Positions 8,421 to 16,524 of a stretch of DNA of 38,434 nucleotides are shown here, piece by piece (within the stretch, counting starts at the first letter, position 1; the number at the start of each line of letters is the position of its first letter). This DNA comes from CAZEJK01 sp964512045 (lineage in GTDB: Bacteria; Acidobacteriota; Thermoanaerobaculia; Thermoanaerobaculales; Sulfomarinibacteraceae). The DNA lies in assembly GCA_964512045.1 (NCBI GenBank), contig CAZEJK010000025.1, forward strand, positions 1 through 38,434, in the 5' to 3' direction. A model generated the notes under the pieces. The model ran no database searches and was not told the DNA's origin. It was given only the letters and a program-made list of their open reading frames with translations. Both the position numbers and the translations under genes were made by a program.

Positions 8421-9314
8421 GTGGTTCAGCCAGGGACGGAGTTTCGCTACTCCGGGGGCGGGTACCTGGTGGTCCAGCAGGCCATGCAGGAGGTCACCGG
8501 AAAGTCGTTTGCAGACGTGATGAACGAGCAGGTGTTCGAGCCCCTCGGTATGACCAGCAGCATGTACGCGCCGCTGTCGTCCGTCGACAAGCAGCGGGCC
8601 GCGAGCGGACATATGAACGGTGAGCCGCTATCCCATCTGGGTCCGATCCACGTCGAGTCCGCCGCCGGTGGGCTATGGACGACGCCCGAGGATCTCGCGA
8701 CGCTGCTCATCGAGCTGATGCGCGCGTACCGTGGGGCCTCGGAGACCATCATTACCCAGGATCTGGCCCGGCAGATGCTCGAGACCCACTTCTGGAGCTT
8801 CGGGCTCGGCTTCCGAGTGCTCGGGGAAGGCGAAGATCTCCGTTTCAGTCACGGTGGGGCGACCCGCGGGTGGCACTGCCACGTACTGGCGTACCCCGAG
8901 CGCGGCGAGGGCGTGGCGGTGATGACCAACGGTGAGAACGGCTGGCTGCTGTGGGCCGAGATCGAGCGAACGTCGGCGGAGCTCCTCGGCTGGCCGGTCC
9001 CGCGCCCGGAGCCGATCACGAGCGCTGAGGTCGCTGACGAGCTCTTGGAGGAGTACGCCGGTGAGTACTCTCTGGGTGAAGCTGCGGTGGTCCTTTCACG
9101 GAGCGGCCAGAACCTCGTGCTCGAGCTCGGGAGCCTCCAGCTCCAGCTGATCCCCACCGAGCCGGAGCAGGAGCTGTTCGAGATCTTCGAGGTCGAGGGT
9201 CAGGCCACCTACGAGCGGGACGACAGCGGCACGATCGCTGGCTTCGAGCTCTGGGTCGGCGAGCCCAACTGGTCGCCGTACCGAAGGTGGCAGCTCGAAC
9301 GGATCAGCCGATAA
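8421..9314 (+). pseudogene. Serine hydrolase (class C beta-lactamase/AmpH-like) missing its N-terminal catalytic part
   Basis: From about 8421 the frame gives PGTEFRYSGGGYLVVQQ (the Tyr-containing second motif), FEPLGMTSS, GLWTTPEDLATLL and later RFSHGGATRGWH (the HxG form of the KTG motif), then a C-terminal beta-rich domain ending at 9314. This is the beta-lactamase-related serine hydrolase family (PF00144). The SxxK motif that supplies the nucleophile should lie some 80-100 residues before the Tyr motif, and there is no in-frame family sequence there. The 8152-8420 stretch contains frames I cannot assign, starting with ACAGGTGCCACGTTCACATT, which looks like intergenic or mobile-end DNA. 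I infer a 5' deletion and loss of hydrolase activity. Confidence 0.7.
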
Positions 9315-9383
9315 CGCGGCCGCGGGCCGCAACCAAAATGATGCTCCGATGGTGCCGGCCCGCGCCCGCGTAGCGTTAAGGTA
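9312..9383. repeat. Large imperfect inverted repeat downstream of the hydrolase relic
   Basis: TAACGC followed by a GC block ending GCGGGC on the left pairs with GCCCGCG...GCGTTA on the right. Such a stem could end transcription or be a repeat arm. No U-tract follows on either strand, so a classical terminator is doubtful. Confidence 0.4.
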
Positions 9384-9445
9384 TTGGGTATCGGTATGAG
9401 CTCCCCCACCCACCCAGTCTCACTCGCAGGAGCAACGACGCCACA

Positions 9446-9540
9446 GCCTGGCCCCGGACCCGACCCCGACAGCCGGATCCCGGCCATCCGGCCTCCGGCG
9501 ATCATGCTTCGAGTTTTCGAAGATGCGGGAAGCTTGAGCC
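9446..9540. repeat. Dispersed hairpin repeat, copy 2
   Basis: The same blocks as at 6181-6275: a CCCCGxxCCCG lead, the identical 16-mer GATCCCGGCCATCCGG (9476-9491), a hairpin CTTCGA/TCGAAG with loop GTTT (9507-9522), then an AAGCTTGAGC tail. It sits between the hydrolase relic and the feo promoter. Confidence 0.7.
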
Positions 9541-9609
9541 GCCGACACCAACGAGATGCGACCTCGACAGACCGGTGGTCCTCGCGAGATCTTTCGTCGC
9601 ATCGTCAAT

Positions 9610-9658
9610 GTTTCGCCTTGACGAAACTTTTTTCATCAGTACAATGATCCTCGGAGGG
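9610..9658 (+). promoter_or_regulatory. feo operon promoter, operator palindrome and ribosome site
   Basis: TTGACG (9618-9623), a 16-base spacer and TACAAT (9640-9645) make a strong sigma-70-type promoter. A palindrome GTTTCG-N6-CGAAAC (9610-9627) covers the -35 and is the best candidate operator for the DtxR-type repressor encoded next. GGAGGG (9653-9658) precedes the ATG at 9663. Confidence 0.7.
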
Positions 9659-9662
9659 CGCG

Positions 9663-10436
9663 ATGTCAGAAGCCACTCTGAGCGAGAGCCTCGAGGACTA
9701 CCTGGAAGCGATCTATCACATCATCAAAGAGAAGCGAGCTGCCCGTCCGAAGGACATCTCACAGCGGTTGCAGGTCGGCAACTCGTCGGTGACCTGGGCG
9801 CTGAAGAACCTGGCGGCGCGGAACCTGGTCGATTACGCTCCCTACGGGCTGGTGACGCTGAGCGATGAAGGCGAGGCGCTGGCCAAGGACGTCGTCGAAC
9901 GGCACGAGGCGATCCGGAGGTTCTTCGTGGAGGTGCTGGCGGTGGACGAGCAGCTGGCCGAGACGTCGGCGTGCCGGATGGAGCATGCGATCCCGAAGGA
10001 GCTTCTCGATCGCCTGGTGCGCTTTCTCGACTTCGTCGAGCGCTGTCCGTACGGCGGTCCCGGGCTCATCGACGGCTTCCGGAAGCACCTGGAGTCAAAC
10101 TGCGATCTGGAGTGTCACGGCGTGTGTCAGCTTGCGGTGTCGGCGGGCACGGAGGCGGCTCGAGCCCCGTTGCCGCTCGCGGGCGGAAAGCGATCCAGCG
10201 AGGCGACGCGACGCCTCGCTGACATCCGTCCCGGCAGCCGCGTCACGGTCGTGCGTGTGGAAGCGGAGCGTCGGCTTCGCAAGCGCCTGCTCGACCTGGG
10301 CCTGGCGGCAGGGACCGAGATCTTCGTCGAACGGGTCGCGCCGCTCGGTGACCCGATGGTGATCGTGCTCCACGGGACACACCTGTCGCTGCGCCGCGAG
10401 GAAGCGGCGTCCGTGGCAGTGGTCCCGCAGGGTTGA
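9663..10436 (+). CDS. DtxR-family iron-dependent repressor fused to a FeoA domain
   Basis: A 257-residue protein. Residues 1-65 form the winged helix, about 70-145 the dimerisation/metal domain, and 183-256 a full FeoA (SH3-like) domain with LLDLGLAAGTEI and APLGDPM. Metal-ligand positions are visible: Asp12 and Glu15 (EDYLEAIY, the MntR pattern), His81, and Cys104-x2-Glu107-His108 (CRMEH, the Cys of DtxR/IdeR where MntR has Glu). This gives a mixed MntR/IdeR site. A linker has three cysteines at 147, 151 and 155 (CDLECHGVC) that could bind metal. It is followed after 13 bases by feoB, so one polypeptide supplies both the regulator and the FeoA partner of the transporter. It probably represses its own operon when iron is sufficient. 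Confidence 0.88.
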   Translation: MSEATLSESLEDYLEAIYHIIKEKRAARPKDISQRLQVGNSSVTWALKNLAARNLVDYAPYGLVTLSDEGEALAKDVVERHEAIRRFFVEVLAVDEQLAETSACRMEHAIPKELLDRLVRFLDFVERCPYGGPGLIDGFRKHLESNCDLECHGVCQLAVSAGTEAARAPLPLAGGKRSSEATRRLADIRPGSRVTVVRVEAERRLRKRLLDLGLAAGTEIFVERVAPLGDPMVIVLHGTHLSLRREEAASVAVVPQG

Positions 10437-10449
10437 GAGGAGAACGTCG

Positions 10450-12570
10450 GTGGTGCCAACAACAGCCACAGTCGTCCAGCTCCCGGTTGTGAACGAGCGC
10501 CCCAAGGTGGTCGCCCTCGCAGGGATCCCGAACAGCGGCAAGACCTCGCTGTTCAACGGTCTCGCCGGCGCCCGTCAGCACGTGGGCAACTACCCCGGCG
10601 TGACGGTGGAGCGCAAGCAGGGGTTCCGGCGGTACGGGGACCTCGATCTGCTGTTTGTCGATCTCCCGGGAACGTACTCTCTCACCAGTATCTCTGCAGA
10701 GGAGCACGTCGCGCAGCAGGTGCTGACCGACGCCGGCTCGCCGCCGGATGTGGTCGTCTGCGTGGTGGATGCGTCGAAGCTGGAGCGTCACCTCTACCTG
10801 GCGATCCAGCTCATCGAGGCGGAGCTTCCGGTTGTCGTGGCCCTCAACATGGTCGATGTAGCTCGGTCGCAGGGGTACCGGATCGATGCTGCGGCGCTTT
10901 CCAAGCTGCTGCGGGTGCCGGTGGTCGAGACGGTGGGGCGCAGGAGCCGGGGGATCGATGACCTGCTCCAGGCGATCCGTGAGCGGGTTGCGTTCCCGGC
11001 GGATGGTCCGGAGCTCAAGGTGGACTACGGCCTGGACGTGGAGCCCGAGATCGAGCGTCTTCAGGGGCTGCTGCGCATGGCGTCAGAGCCGGTCCGGGGC
11101 GAACGCCGGCGCGCGATTGCGATGCTCGAGTCGGCCGACTGCTGCTCGGAGGCCGTGCCCGAGGGCGTTCGCGAGGTGTGTACGAAGGCCATCGAGCGGA
11201 TCGAGAGCCGGACCGGGACGCCGGTGGATGTGGTGATCGCCGAGCGCCGTCACGGCGCCGCGATCGGTCTGGCGCAGCAGGTGCGGCGGCAGCTGCGTGG
11301 CGCCAGCATAGACGTTACCAAGGCCGTGGACGCGGTGCTGGTGAACCGGCTGCTCGGGCTGCCGATCTTTCTGCTGGCGATGTACGGCGTGTTCTTCCTG
11401 ACCTTTTCGGTGGCCGACCCGATCGCCGGGTGGATCGAGACCGCGATCGGCGCGCTGGGAGCTGGGATCGGTGGGGCGTGGCCCGAGGCCTCGGCTCCGG
11501 TGCTCCGGTCGCTGGTCGTCGACGGGGTGATCGGCGGCGTCGGTGGCGTGCTGGTGTTCCTGCCGAACATCGTGCTGCTGTTCCTGGCCATCTCGCTCCT
11601 CGAGGACTCCGGCTACATGGCGCGCGCTGCGTTCCTGATGGATCGCTTCATGCGCGCGGTCGGGCTCCACGGCAAGAGCTTCATCCCAATGCTGCTCGGC
11701 TTCGGCTGCTCCGTTCCGGCGATCATGGCGACCCGTACCATCGAGAGCCGGCGGGCCCGTCTCGCCACCATGCTGGTGATCCCGTTGATGAGCTGCGGGG
11801 CCCGACTCCCGATCTACGCGCTGATCATCCCGTCGTTCTTCGCGGTGCAGTGGCAGGCGACGGTGCTGTGGAGCATCTACGTCCTCGGCGTCGTGCTGGC
11901 GATGGCCCTTGCCTGGCTGCTGAGGAAGACGCTGTTTGCGGGCCGGGGGCTGCCGTTCATCATGGAGCTTCCCCCGTACCATCTGCCCACGCTGCGCAGC
12001 GTGGGCATCCACGCCGCCGAGCGTGCGTGGATCTACGTCAAGAAGGCCGGGACGATCATCCTCGGTATCTCCATCGTCATGTGGGCCCTGACCACGTTCC
12101 CGAAGTACGAGCCCGACTCGGCAGCCGAGCTGGCCGCAGCCGTGGAGGCGTACGGAAGCATCGAGGCTGCCGAGGTCGCCCACTCCGCCGCCGGTCGGCT
12201 CGGCCGGGCGATGGGGCCGGTGCTCGAGCCGATGGGCTTCGACTGGAAGATCGGGACGGCGTTGGTGGGCGCCTTTGCCGCCAAGGAGGTGTTCGTCGCG
12301 CAGATGGGCATCGTCATGTCGGTGACCGATGCCGAGGACTCCGGGACGTCGACACTTCGCAGCAAGCTGAAGAGGTCGTACACGCCGCTCACGGGTCTCT
12401 GTGTGATGATCTTCGCGCTGATCGCGACGCCGTGCATGGCCACTGTGGCGGTGGTGGCGAGGGAGAGCGGCCACTGGTCGTGGGCGATCCTGCAGTTCGT
12501 CGGGCTGACGGTGATCGCCTGGATTGTGACGGTGGCCGCGTATCAGGTGGGGAGTCTGATCGGGTTCTGA
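10450..12570 (+). CDS. feoB: Ferrous iron transporter FeoB
   Basis: A 706-residue inner-membrane Fe(II) transporter. The N-terminal G domain has G1 GIPNSGKTS (25-33), GNYPGVTV (46-53), G3 DLPGTYSL (71-78) and G4 NMVD (133-136). The membrane half contains the conserved Gate motif with its cysteine in GFGCSVPAIMATRT (from about 417), CGARLPIYALI, and the second Gate region around AAKEVFVAQMGIV. The start is a GTG at 10450 with GGAG about nine bases upstream; the next codon is also GTG. No FeoC gene follows. The G1 loop has Ile where many FeoB proteins have Asn (GNPNxGK), a minor variation. It is complete and co-transcribed with the regulator. Confidence 0.96.
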   Translation: MVPTTATVVQLPVVNERPKVVALAGIPNSGKTSLFNGLAGARQHVGNYPGVTVERKQGFRRYGDLDLLFVDLPGTYSLTSISAEEHVAQQVLTDAGSPPDVVVCVVDASKLERHLYLAIQLIEAELPVVVALNMVDVARSQGYRIDAAALSKLLRVPVVETVGRRSRGIDDLLQAIRERVAFPADGPELKVDYGLDVEPEIERLQGLLRMASEPVRGERRRAIAMLESADCCSEAVPEGVREVCTKAIERIESRTGTPVDVVIAERRHGAAIGLAQQVRRQLRGASIDVTKAVDAVLVNRLLGLPIFLLAMYGVFFLTFSVADPIAGWIETAIGALGAGIGGAWPEASAPVLRSLVVDGVIGGVGGVLVFLPNIVLLFLAISLLEDSGYMARAAFLMDRFMRAVGLHGKSFIPMLLGFGCSVPAIMATRTIESRRARLATMLVIPLMSCGARLPIYALIIPSFFAVQWQATVLWSIYVLGVVLAMALAWLLRKTLFAGRGLPFIMELPPYHLPTLRSVGIHAAERAWIYVKKAGTIILGISIVMWALTTFPKYEPDSAAELAAAVEAYGSIEAAEVAHSAAGRLGRAMGPVLEPMGFDWKIGTALVGAFAAKEVFVAQMGIVMSVTDAEDSGTSTLRSKLKRSYTPLTGLCVMIFALIATPCMATVAVVARESGHWSWAILQFVGLTVIAWIVTVAAYQVGSLIGF

Positions 12571-12602
12571 GCACGTCCTGAGAGAGACGACAGGGAGGCG
12601 TC

Positions 12603-13898
12603 ATGATCGATCGAGCTATGACTCGTGTCTGTGTGGGGTGTGTCCTGATCGCAGCATGTTGGGGTATGCCGGTGGCTGCGAACGAGCCAGATACGGAGCT
12701 CCGGCTGGCTTCAGAGGAGGAGCTGGATCGCACGTCGGATGCCGCGCCGTGGTGGCAGCGCGATCGGCTCCTCGGCGACCTCGGGGGCCTGCGACCCTGG
12801 CTCGAGGAGCAGGGGATCGCGCTCGAGATCGTCTCCACCGATGAGGGTCTCGGGCTCGTCGATGGCGGTGCAGCGAGCTCCGAGACGGCTCGCTACGCGG
12901 GTCTCACGGACCTGAGCCTCATAGTGGATACCGGGGCCGCTGGCTGGTGGGATGGTGGGCAGCTCGTTGTGCTGCTGCAGAGCGCGCGTGGTCGCTCCCT
13001 GACAGAGGAGTGCCTGGGCGATCTGCAGACCGTGTCGAACATCGATGCCCCGGAGCTCACACAGGTGTCCGAGTACTACCTGGAGCAGCGTGTCGGAACG
13101 GCCCGACTCAAGGTGGGTCGACAGGACGCCAACGCCGACTTCGTGGTCTCCGACGGTGCTGCTGAGCTGGTGAACTCGTCGTTCGGCCTGGTGCCGACGG
13201 TGCCGCTGCCGACCTACCCGGCGCCGGCGCTGGGCGTGTCCGCGTTCGTCCCGCTCGGATCGCGCGTGGAGATCGGTGCCGGGCTCTGGGACGGCGCCTC
13301 CGCAACGGGGAGCGACTGCTTCCAGACGGCGTTTGACGGCCAAGGTGGCGAGGTCGCCGCAGCTCAGGTGGCGGTGCGGACCGGCGGCGAAGCGGTGCTC
13401 CCCGGAACCTACCAGCTCGGCGTGTGGCACCACAGCAACGTCGCGCGCACCGAGGACGTGGCGGGCGCAGCGGACCCGGTCACCGAAGCGTCGTCGGGCA
13501 TCTACCTGATCGCGGACCAGGAGCTGTGGCGGCGTGACGGCGCCGCGCTGCACGGTTTTCTCCAGGGAGGCGCTGGGGATGGCGAGGCGACTGGCATCGC
13601 CAGCTATGTCGGAGCGGGCCTCATGCTCGAGGGGTTCCTGCGGGCACGTCCGGACGACCGCTTCGGGATCGGCTTCGCCCGTGCGGCCGTCCATGATGTT
13701 CCCGTGGAGGTGACGGCGAGCAGTGCTCAGGTTGCAGCTGCCTCGAGGACGCTCCGTGAAACGGTCGTCGAGGTGTTTTACTCCACGCCTCTGCTCCCCT
13801 GGCTCGTGGTCAAGCCGGATCTTCAGCTGGTGATGGATCCAGGCGGTGACGGCGACGACGCCTTGGTGCTCGGCGTTCGCTTCGAGAGCCGGTGGTAG
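12603..13898 (+). CDS. OprB-like outer-membrane porin in the feo operon
   Basis: A 431-residue exported protein starting at ATG 12603 after GGGAGG, 32 bases beyond feoB. It has a signal peptide to about residue 26 (ending PVAA-N). The mature chain matches carbohydrate-selective OprB porins: DRLLGDLGGLRPWLEEQGI near the start, YYLEQRVGTARLKVGRQDAN, and VNSSFGLVPTVPLPTYPAPA. It ends in an aromatic-terminated strand (GVRFESRW), the signal for outer-membrane insertion. OprB proteins usually carry sugars, but the position behind FeoB suggests a role in passage of iron or iron complexes across the outer membrane (inference). It is followed by a relic region with no clear terminator. Confidence 0.85.
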   Translation: MIDRAMTRVCVGCVLIAACWGMPVAANEPDTELRLASEEELDRTSDAAPWWQRDRLLGDLGGLRPWLEEQGIALEIVSTDEGLGLVDGGAASSETARYAGLTDLSLIVDTGAAGWWDGGQLVVLLQSARGRSLTEECLGDLQTVSNIDAPELTQVSEYYLEQRVGTARLKVGRQDANADFVVSDGAAELVNSSFGLVPTVPLPTYPAPALGVSAFVPLGSRVEIGAGLWDGASATGSDCFQTAFDGQGGEVAAAQVAVRTGGEAVLPGTYQLGVWHHSNVARTEDVAGAADPVTEASSGIYLIADQELWRRDGAALHGFLQGGAGDGEATGIASYVGAGLMLEGFLRARPDDRFGIGFARAAVHDVPVEVTASSAQVAAASRTLRETVVEVFYSTPLLPWLVVKPDLQLVMDPGGDGDDALVLGVRFESRW

Positions 13899-13931
13899 CT
13901 GATGGGCCGTGGGAGCCGAACGGTGCGCTCA

Positions 13932-14217
13932 ACGTCGCGCGTCGGCGTAGCTGATCCGCCGGACCTGCGAGGTCGACCCGCCGCTGTGTGGGTGCCGCGC
14001 TGAGATGAAGCTGATCGCTGTCATCATCGAGCCTGGCGTCGTTGACCGTCGGACCTGTCGGTCCCGCCGAAGAAGCTCGTCAGGCCTCCGATGGCGTAGG
14101 TCGGAGGCTTGGTGTTGGCCTCGAGCACGGGGGTCCGCGTGGCGGAGCACTTGAGGTCTGCCACCTGGAGCACGTCAACGACCACGTCAGCTGTGTCGCC
14201 GCATAACCCTTCAGGAT
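13932..14217 (-). pseudogene. Decayed unidentified coding sequence
   Basis: On the minus strand three consecutive reading frames each hold a protein-like stretch. First come DTADVVVDVLQVADLK and IGGLTSFFGGTDRSDG, then VNDARLDDDSDQLHLSAA, then ISARHPHSGGSTSQVRRIS. The order and overlaps suggest one former gene broken by two frameshifts. I do not recognise the family. No start codon or ribosome site remains, and the upstream end is overrun by the antitoxin gene on the other strand. Confidence 0.35.
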
Positions 14218-14234
14218 GTGCTATCATCAGTGTC

Positions 14235-14474
14235 ATGACGCGAGTCAACTTGACACTTGATGACGATACGTTCAATCGGCTCGAACGGCACGCGAAGGGC
14301 ACGGGCAAGGCTCGTTCCGCGGTCGCCCGGGAGCTTCTGATCGACGCCCTGGACAGGCTGGAGCGGCTCACACGCCGCCGCAGGCTGGCACGGGACTACG
14401 CACTGGGGCGAGAGGACGACGCTTCCCTGATCGCACAGATCGAGACAGCGCAAGTCGAGCTGCCCGATGACTGA
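14235..14474 (+). CDS. Ribbon-helix-helix antitoxin
   Basis: A 79-residue protein beginning MTRVNLTLDDDTFNRLERHA, the strand-plus-helix start of MetJ/CopG-type repressors, with a helical, acidic C-terminus (IAQIETAQVELPDD) for toxin binding. The ATG at 14235 lacks a Shine-Dalgarno; TATCAT (14222-14227) ends seven bases before it, compatible with a leaderless transcript. It overlaps the MazF gene by eight bases. Confidence 0.85.
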   Translation: MTRVNLTLDDDTFNRLERHAKGTGKARSAVARELLIDALDRLERLTRRRRLARDYALGREDDASLIAQIETAQVELPDD

Positions 14475-14823
14475 GCTGCGTCGGGGTGACGTCGTCTGGG
14501 TCAGCTGCGATCCGTCGGTCGGCGTGGAGCCAAAGAAGACGCGCACCTGTGTCGTCGTCTCCAACGACCTGGCAAACCAGTTTGCCGCCGCCGTGACCGT
14601 GGTCCCGACGCAGCGATGGACCGAGGAGCGCGCAGCTCGTTTCTACATGGTGGATCTCACCGCCCCACGATCCGACATGACCGAGGCGCGGCTCGCGAAC
14701 GCGTCGCTGGTCATGACCTACGACCGCCGCCGGATAGTCGGCTCGTTGGGGTCAGTGGCGGACGAGGCTCTCACCGAACTCGATGAGGCCCTCGCGCTCC
14801 ACCTCGGGCTCCGTCCGGTCTAG
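14467..14823 (+). CDS. MazF/PemK-family mRNA interferase toxin
   Basis: A 118-residue endoribonuclease. The family start RRGDVVWVSCDPSVG is followed by the RTCVVVSND core with its conserved Arg, then VTVVPTQR, and a LANASLVMTYDRRRIVGSLG segment like the AxxxQIRTVDKxRL region of MazF. The gene overlaps its antitoxin and ends before a relic region. It should cleave mRNA; the cut sequence is unknown. Confidence 0.87.
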   Translation: MTELRRGDVVWVSCDPSVGVEPKKTRTCVVVSNDLANQFAAAVTVVPTQRWTEERAARFYMVDLTAPRSDMTEARLANASLVMTYDRRRIVGSLGSVADEALTELDEALALHLGLRPV

Positions 14824-14934
14824 CCTGCTCTTGAGCTGAGTCTAGCGCCAACTGGTGGCGAGCTCGGCATCTATCTCGGCCGTCACGGCGTGGTCTGCCT
14901 GCGCTGACGAGCTCTTGACGCTGGACGTGCGCGC

Positions 14935-15081
14935 GACGCAGTGTCGGTACTCGAACGGTCGCGGGCGCAGACGCCGTTCGCGATGCTCGCGGAGCGCGGC
15001 CTCAGGTGCTCGGCGCACGTGCCGACGGAGCTCGAGCAGCGCCGCCGCCGGATCATGCTCGAGGTCTTGGGCGTTCGGTGA
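14935..15081 (+). pseudogene. C-terminal 48 codons of an unidentified gene
   Basis: The frame DAVSVLERSRAQTPFAML to RRRIMLEVLGVR ends with a TGA at 15079-15081. Codon use is like the neighbouring genes but there is no start codon in context. The TGA directly abuts the stop of the AbgT relic on the opposite strand (15082). The family is not recognised. Confidence 0.3.
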
Positions 15082-15345
15082 CTACTGCGCGAGGTACAGC
15101 CCGTCTCCAGGACCGAGCGGGATTCCGATCAGGAGCCAGATGGACAGGAGCACCATCCACACCGCCAGGAAGGCGATCGAGTAGGGGAGCATGGTCGCGA
15201 TGACCATGCCGATGCCCGCTTTTTCGTCTTAGCGCTGAACGAAGGCCACGATCAGTGCGAAGAACGACATCATCGGCGAGATCAGGTTGATTGCCTCAAC
15301 GGTCGAGCCGTCCTTCGGATTGACCGCGTCGAGCCCTAGCTTGCT
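15082..15345 (-). pseudogene. C-terminal relic of an AbgT-family transporter, with internal stop
   Basis: Minus-strand translation gives AINLISPMMSFFALIVAFVQ, R, a TAA at 15231-15229, then DEKAGIGMVIATMLPYS and two hydrophobic helices ending GIPLGPGDGLYLAQ. This is the end of AbgT (aminobenzoyl-glutamate/antimetabolite) transporters, where the stop stands in place of a Tyr (VAFxQRY). The N-terminal 400 or so residues are missing. It is clearly dead through both truncation and nonsense mutation. Confidence 0.75.
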
Positions 15346-15557
15346 GAACGGCGGCGATGGCGTGTGATGTTGCCGCGGCGGCTGCGACACGCTCATCCCT
15401 CAACGAAGGACGCGCACGGTCCAGACCGTGAACCACCGGCCGATCGATCCGCTGGGTATCGGAGGGCCCCCAACGCGGCCGCAGCCTGTCGGTACTTGGG
15501 GTGGGGACCGGAGCCTGGACCGGGGTCGGGCAGCCTGCCGCGTATGGATGGTATGCG

Positions 15558-15576
15558 AGACGACGGATCGTCGTCT
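15558..15576. repeat. Perfect 8-bp hairpin upstream of the M23 gene
   Basis: AGACGACG, loop GAT, CGTCGTCT. There is no T-run. It lies 70 bases upstream of the peptidase start in otherwise featureless DNA (15346-15645) and may be a transcription-factor site or structured leader. Confidence 0.4.
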
Positions 15577-15645
15577 GGCTGTGGCCACCGATGGTACCCT
15601 GGGCCCGGCCGCTGCTCGAGGATCGGAGCACGGGGAGGTGACGGG

Positions 15646-16452
15646 ATGGCGACATGGAGAACGCTTCTGCTCGTGATGTTGGCTGGGGGGATGGCTGCAG
15701 TGGCATCCGGGGCTGAGCCGATCGAGGTCCGTCCCGGCGGGGTGGTGGCGTGGCCGGCTGAGGAGATCAGCGCGTGCGCCTCGGAGGGCCGCCGGTGGAC
15801 CCCGATCGACGGGATCTGCTACTTCCCTGTGGACCTGGAACGGACGGGAACGACAGAGGTGGCGTTGGTCCGTCCGAGCGGGTGGGAGGTGACCGAGCTC
15901 CGGGTGGGTGCGTACCCGTACCCGACGCAGCGCCTGACCGTGTCCGAGGAGAAGGTGCACCTGTCGGAGGAGGCGTTGCAGCGGGTGCGCCGCGAGCAGC
16001 AGCAGATTCGGGCGCTGTGGGAGCGTGAGACGCCGCCGCGGTTCGAGCTGCCGCTGGCCGCTCCGCTCGAGGACCTCCCGGAGGGCGGGCGGTTCGGGGC
16101 GCGCCGGATCTTCAACAACGAGCCGCGCTCACCGCACTCGGGCGCCGACTACGGGGTGCCGGCGGGAACTCCGGTGCTGGCCGCAGGGGACGGCGAGGTG
16201 GTGCTCACCGGCGACTTCTTCTTCTCTGGCCGGAGCGTGTTCGTCGACCACGGCGGCGGGTTGATCTCCATGTACTTCCATCTCAGCGAGGTGGATGTCG
16301 AGACCGGCCAGGAGGTGGAGCGGGGCGAGGTCGTTGGCAAGGTCGGCTCCACCGGCCGCTCGACGGGTCCGCACCTCCACTTCGGGTTGCGCTGGCACGG
16401 TGCCCGGGTCGACCCGGAGCTGTTGCTCACCGGAGAGATTCCGCGGATGTAG
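15646..16452 (+). CDS. Exported M23-family metallopeptidase (LytM-type)
   Basis: A 268-residue protein starting at ATG 15646 behind GGGGAGG, with a signal peptide to about residue 22 (SGA-EP). A beta-rich N-terminal domain (with PTQRLTVSEEKVHLSEEAL) precedes the catalytic LytM domain. Zinc ligands are His164 and Asp168 (HSGADYGVPAGTPV) and His245 of PHLHFG (243-245), the full HxxxD/HxH set. The N-terminal half resembles the domain arrangement of YebA-like periplasmic endopeptidases without LysM. It should cut peptidoglycan cross-links or glycyl peptides in the periplasm. It is a single-gene unit; the downstream RHH gene starts 72 bases later. Confidence 0.92.
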   Translation: MATWRTLLLVMLAGGMAAVASGAEPIEVRPGGVVAWPAEEISACASEGRRWTPIDGICYFPVDLERTGTTEVALVRPSGWEVTELRVGAYPYPTQRLTVSEEKVHLSEEALQRVRREQQQIRALWERETPPRFELPLAAPLEDLPEGGRFGARRIFNNEPRSPHSGADYGVPAGTPVLAAGDGEVVLTGDFFFSGRSVFVDHGGGLISMYFHLSEVDVETGQEVERGEVVGKVGSTGRSTGPHLHFGLRWHGARVDPELLLTGEIPRM

Positions 16453-16524
16453 AGGACGGCACAGCGGCGGTCTTCCGGCTGCAGAGCTCATCGTGTGCTA
16501 TCGTGTAGCCTGTATGGTCTACGT

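Noticed and set aside
9312..9383. Rho-independent terminator after the serine hydrolase relic
   Set aside because: The stem is imperfect and no T-tract follows on either strand; listed only as an inverted repeat.
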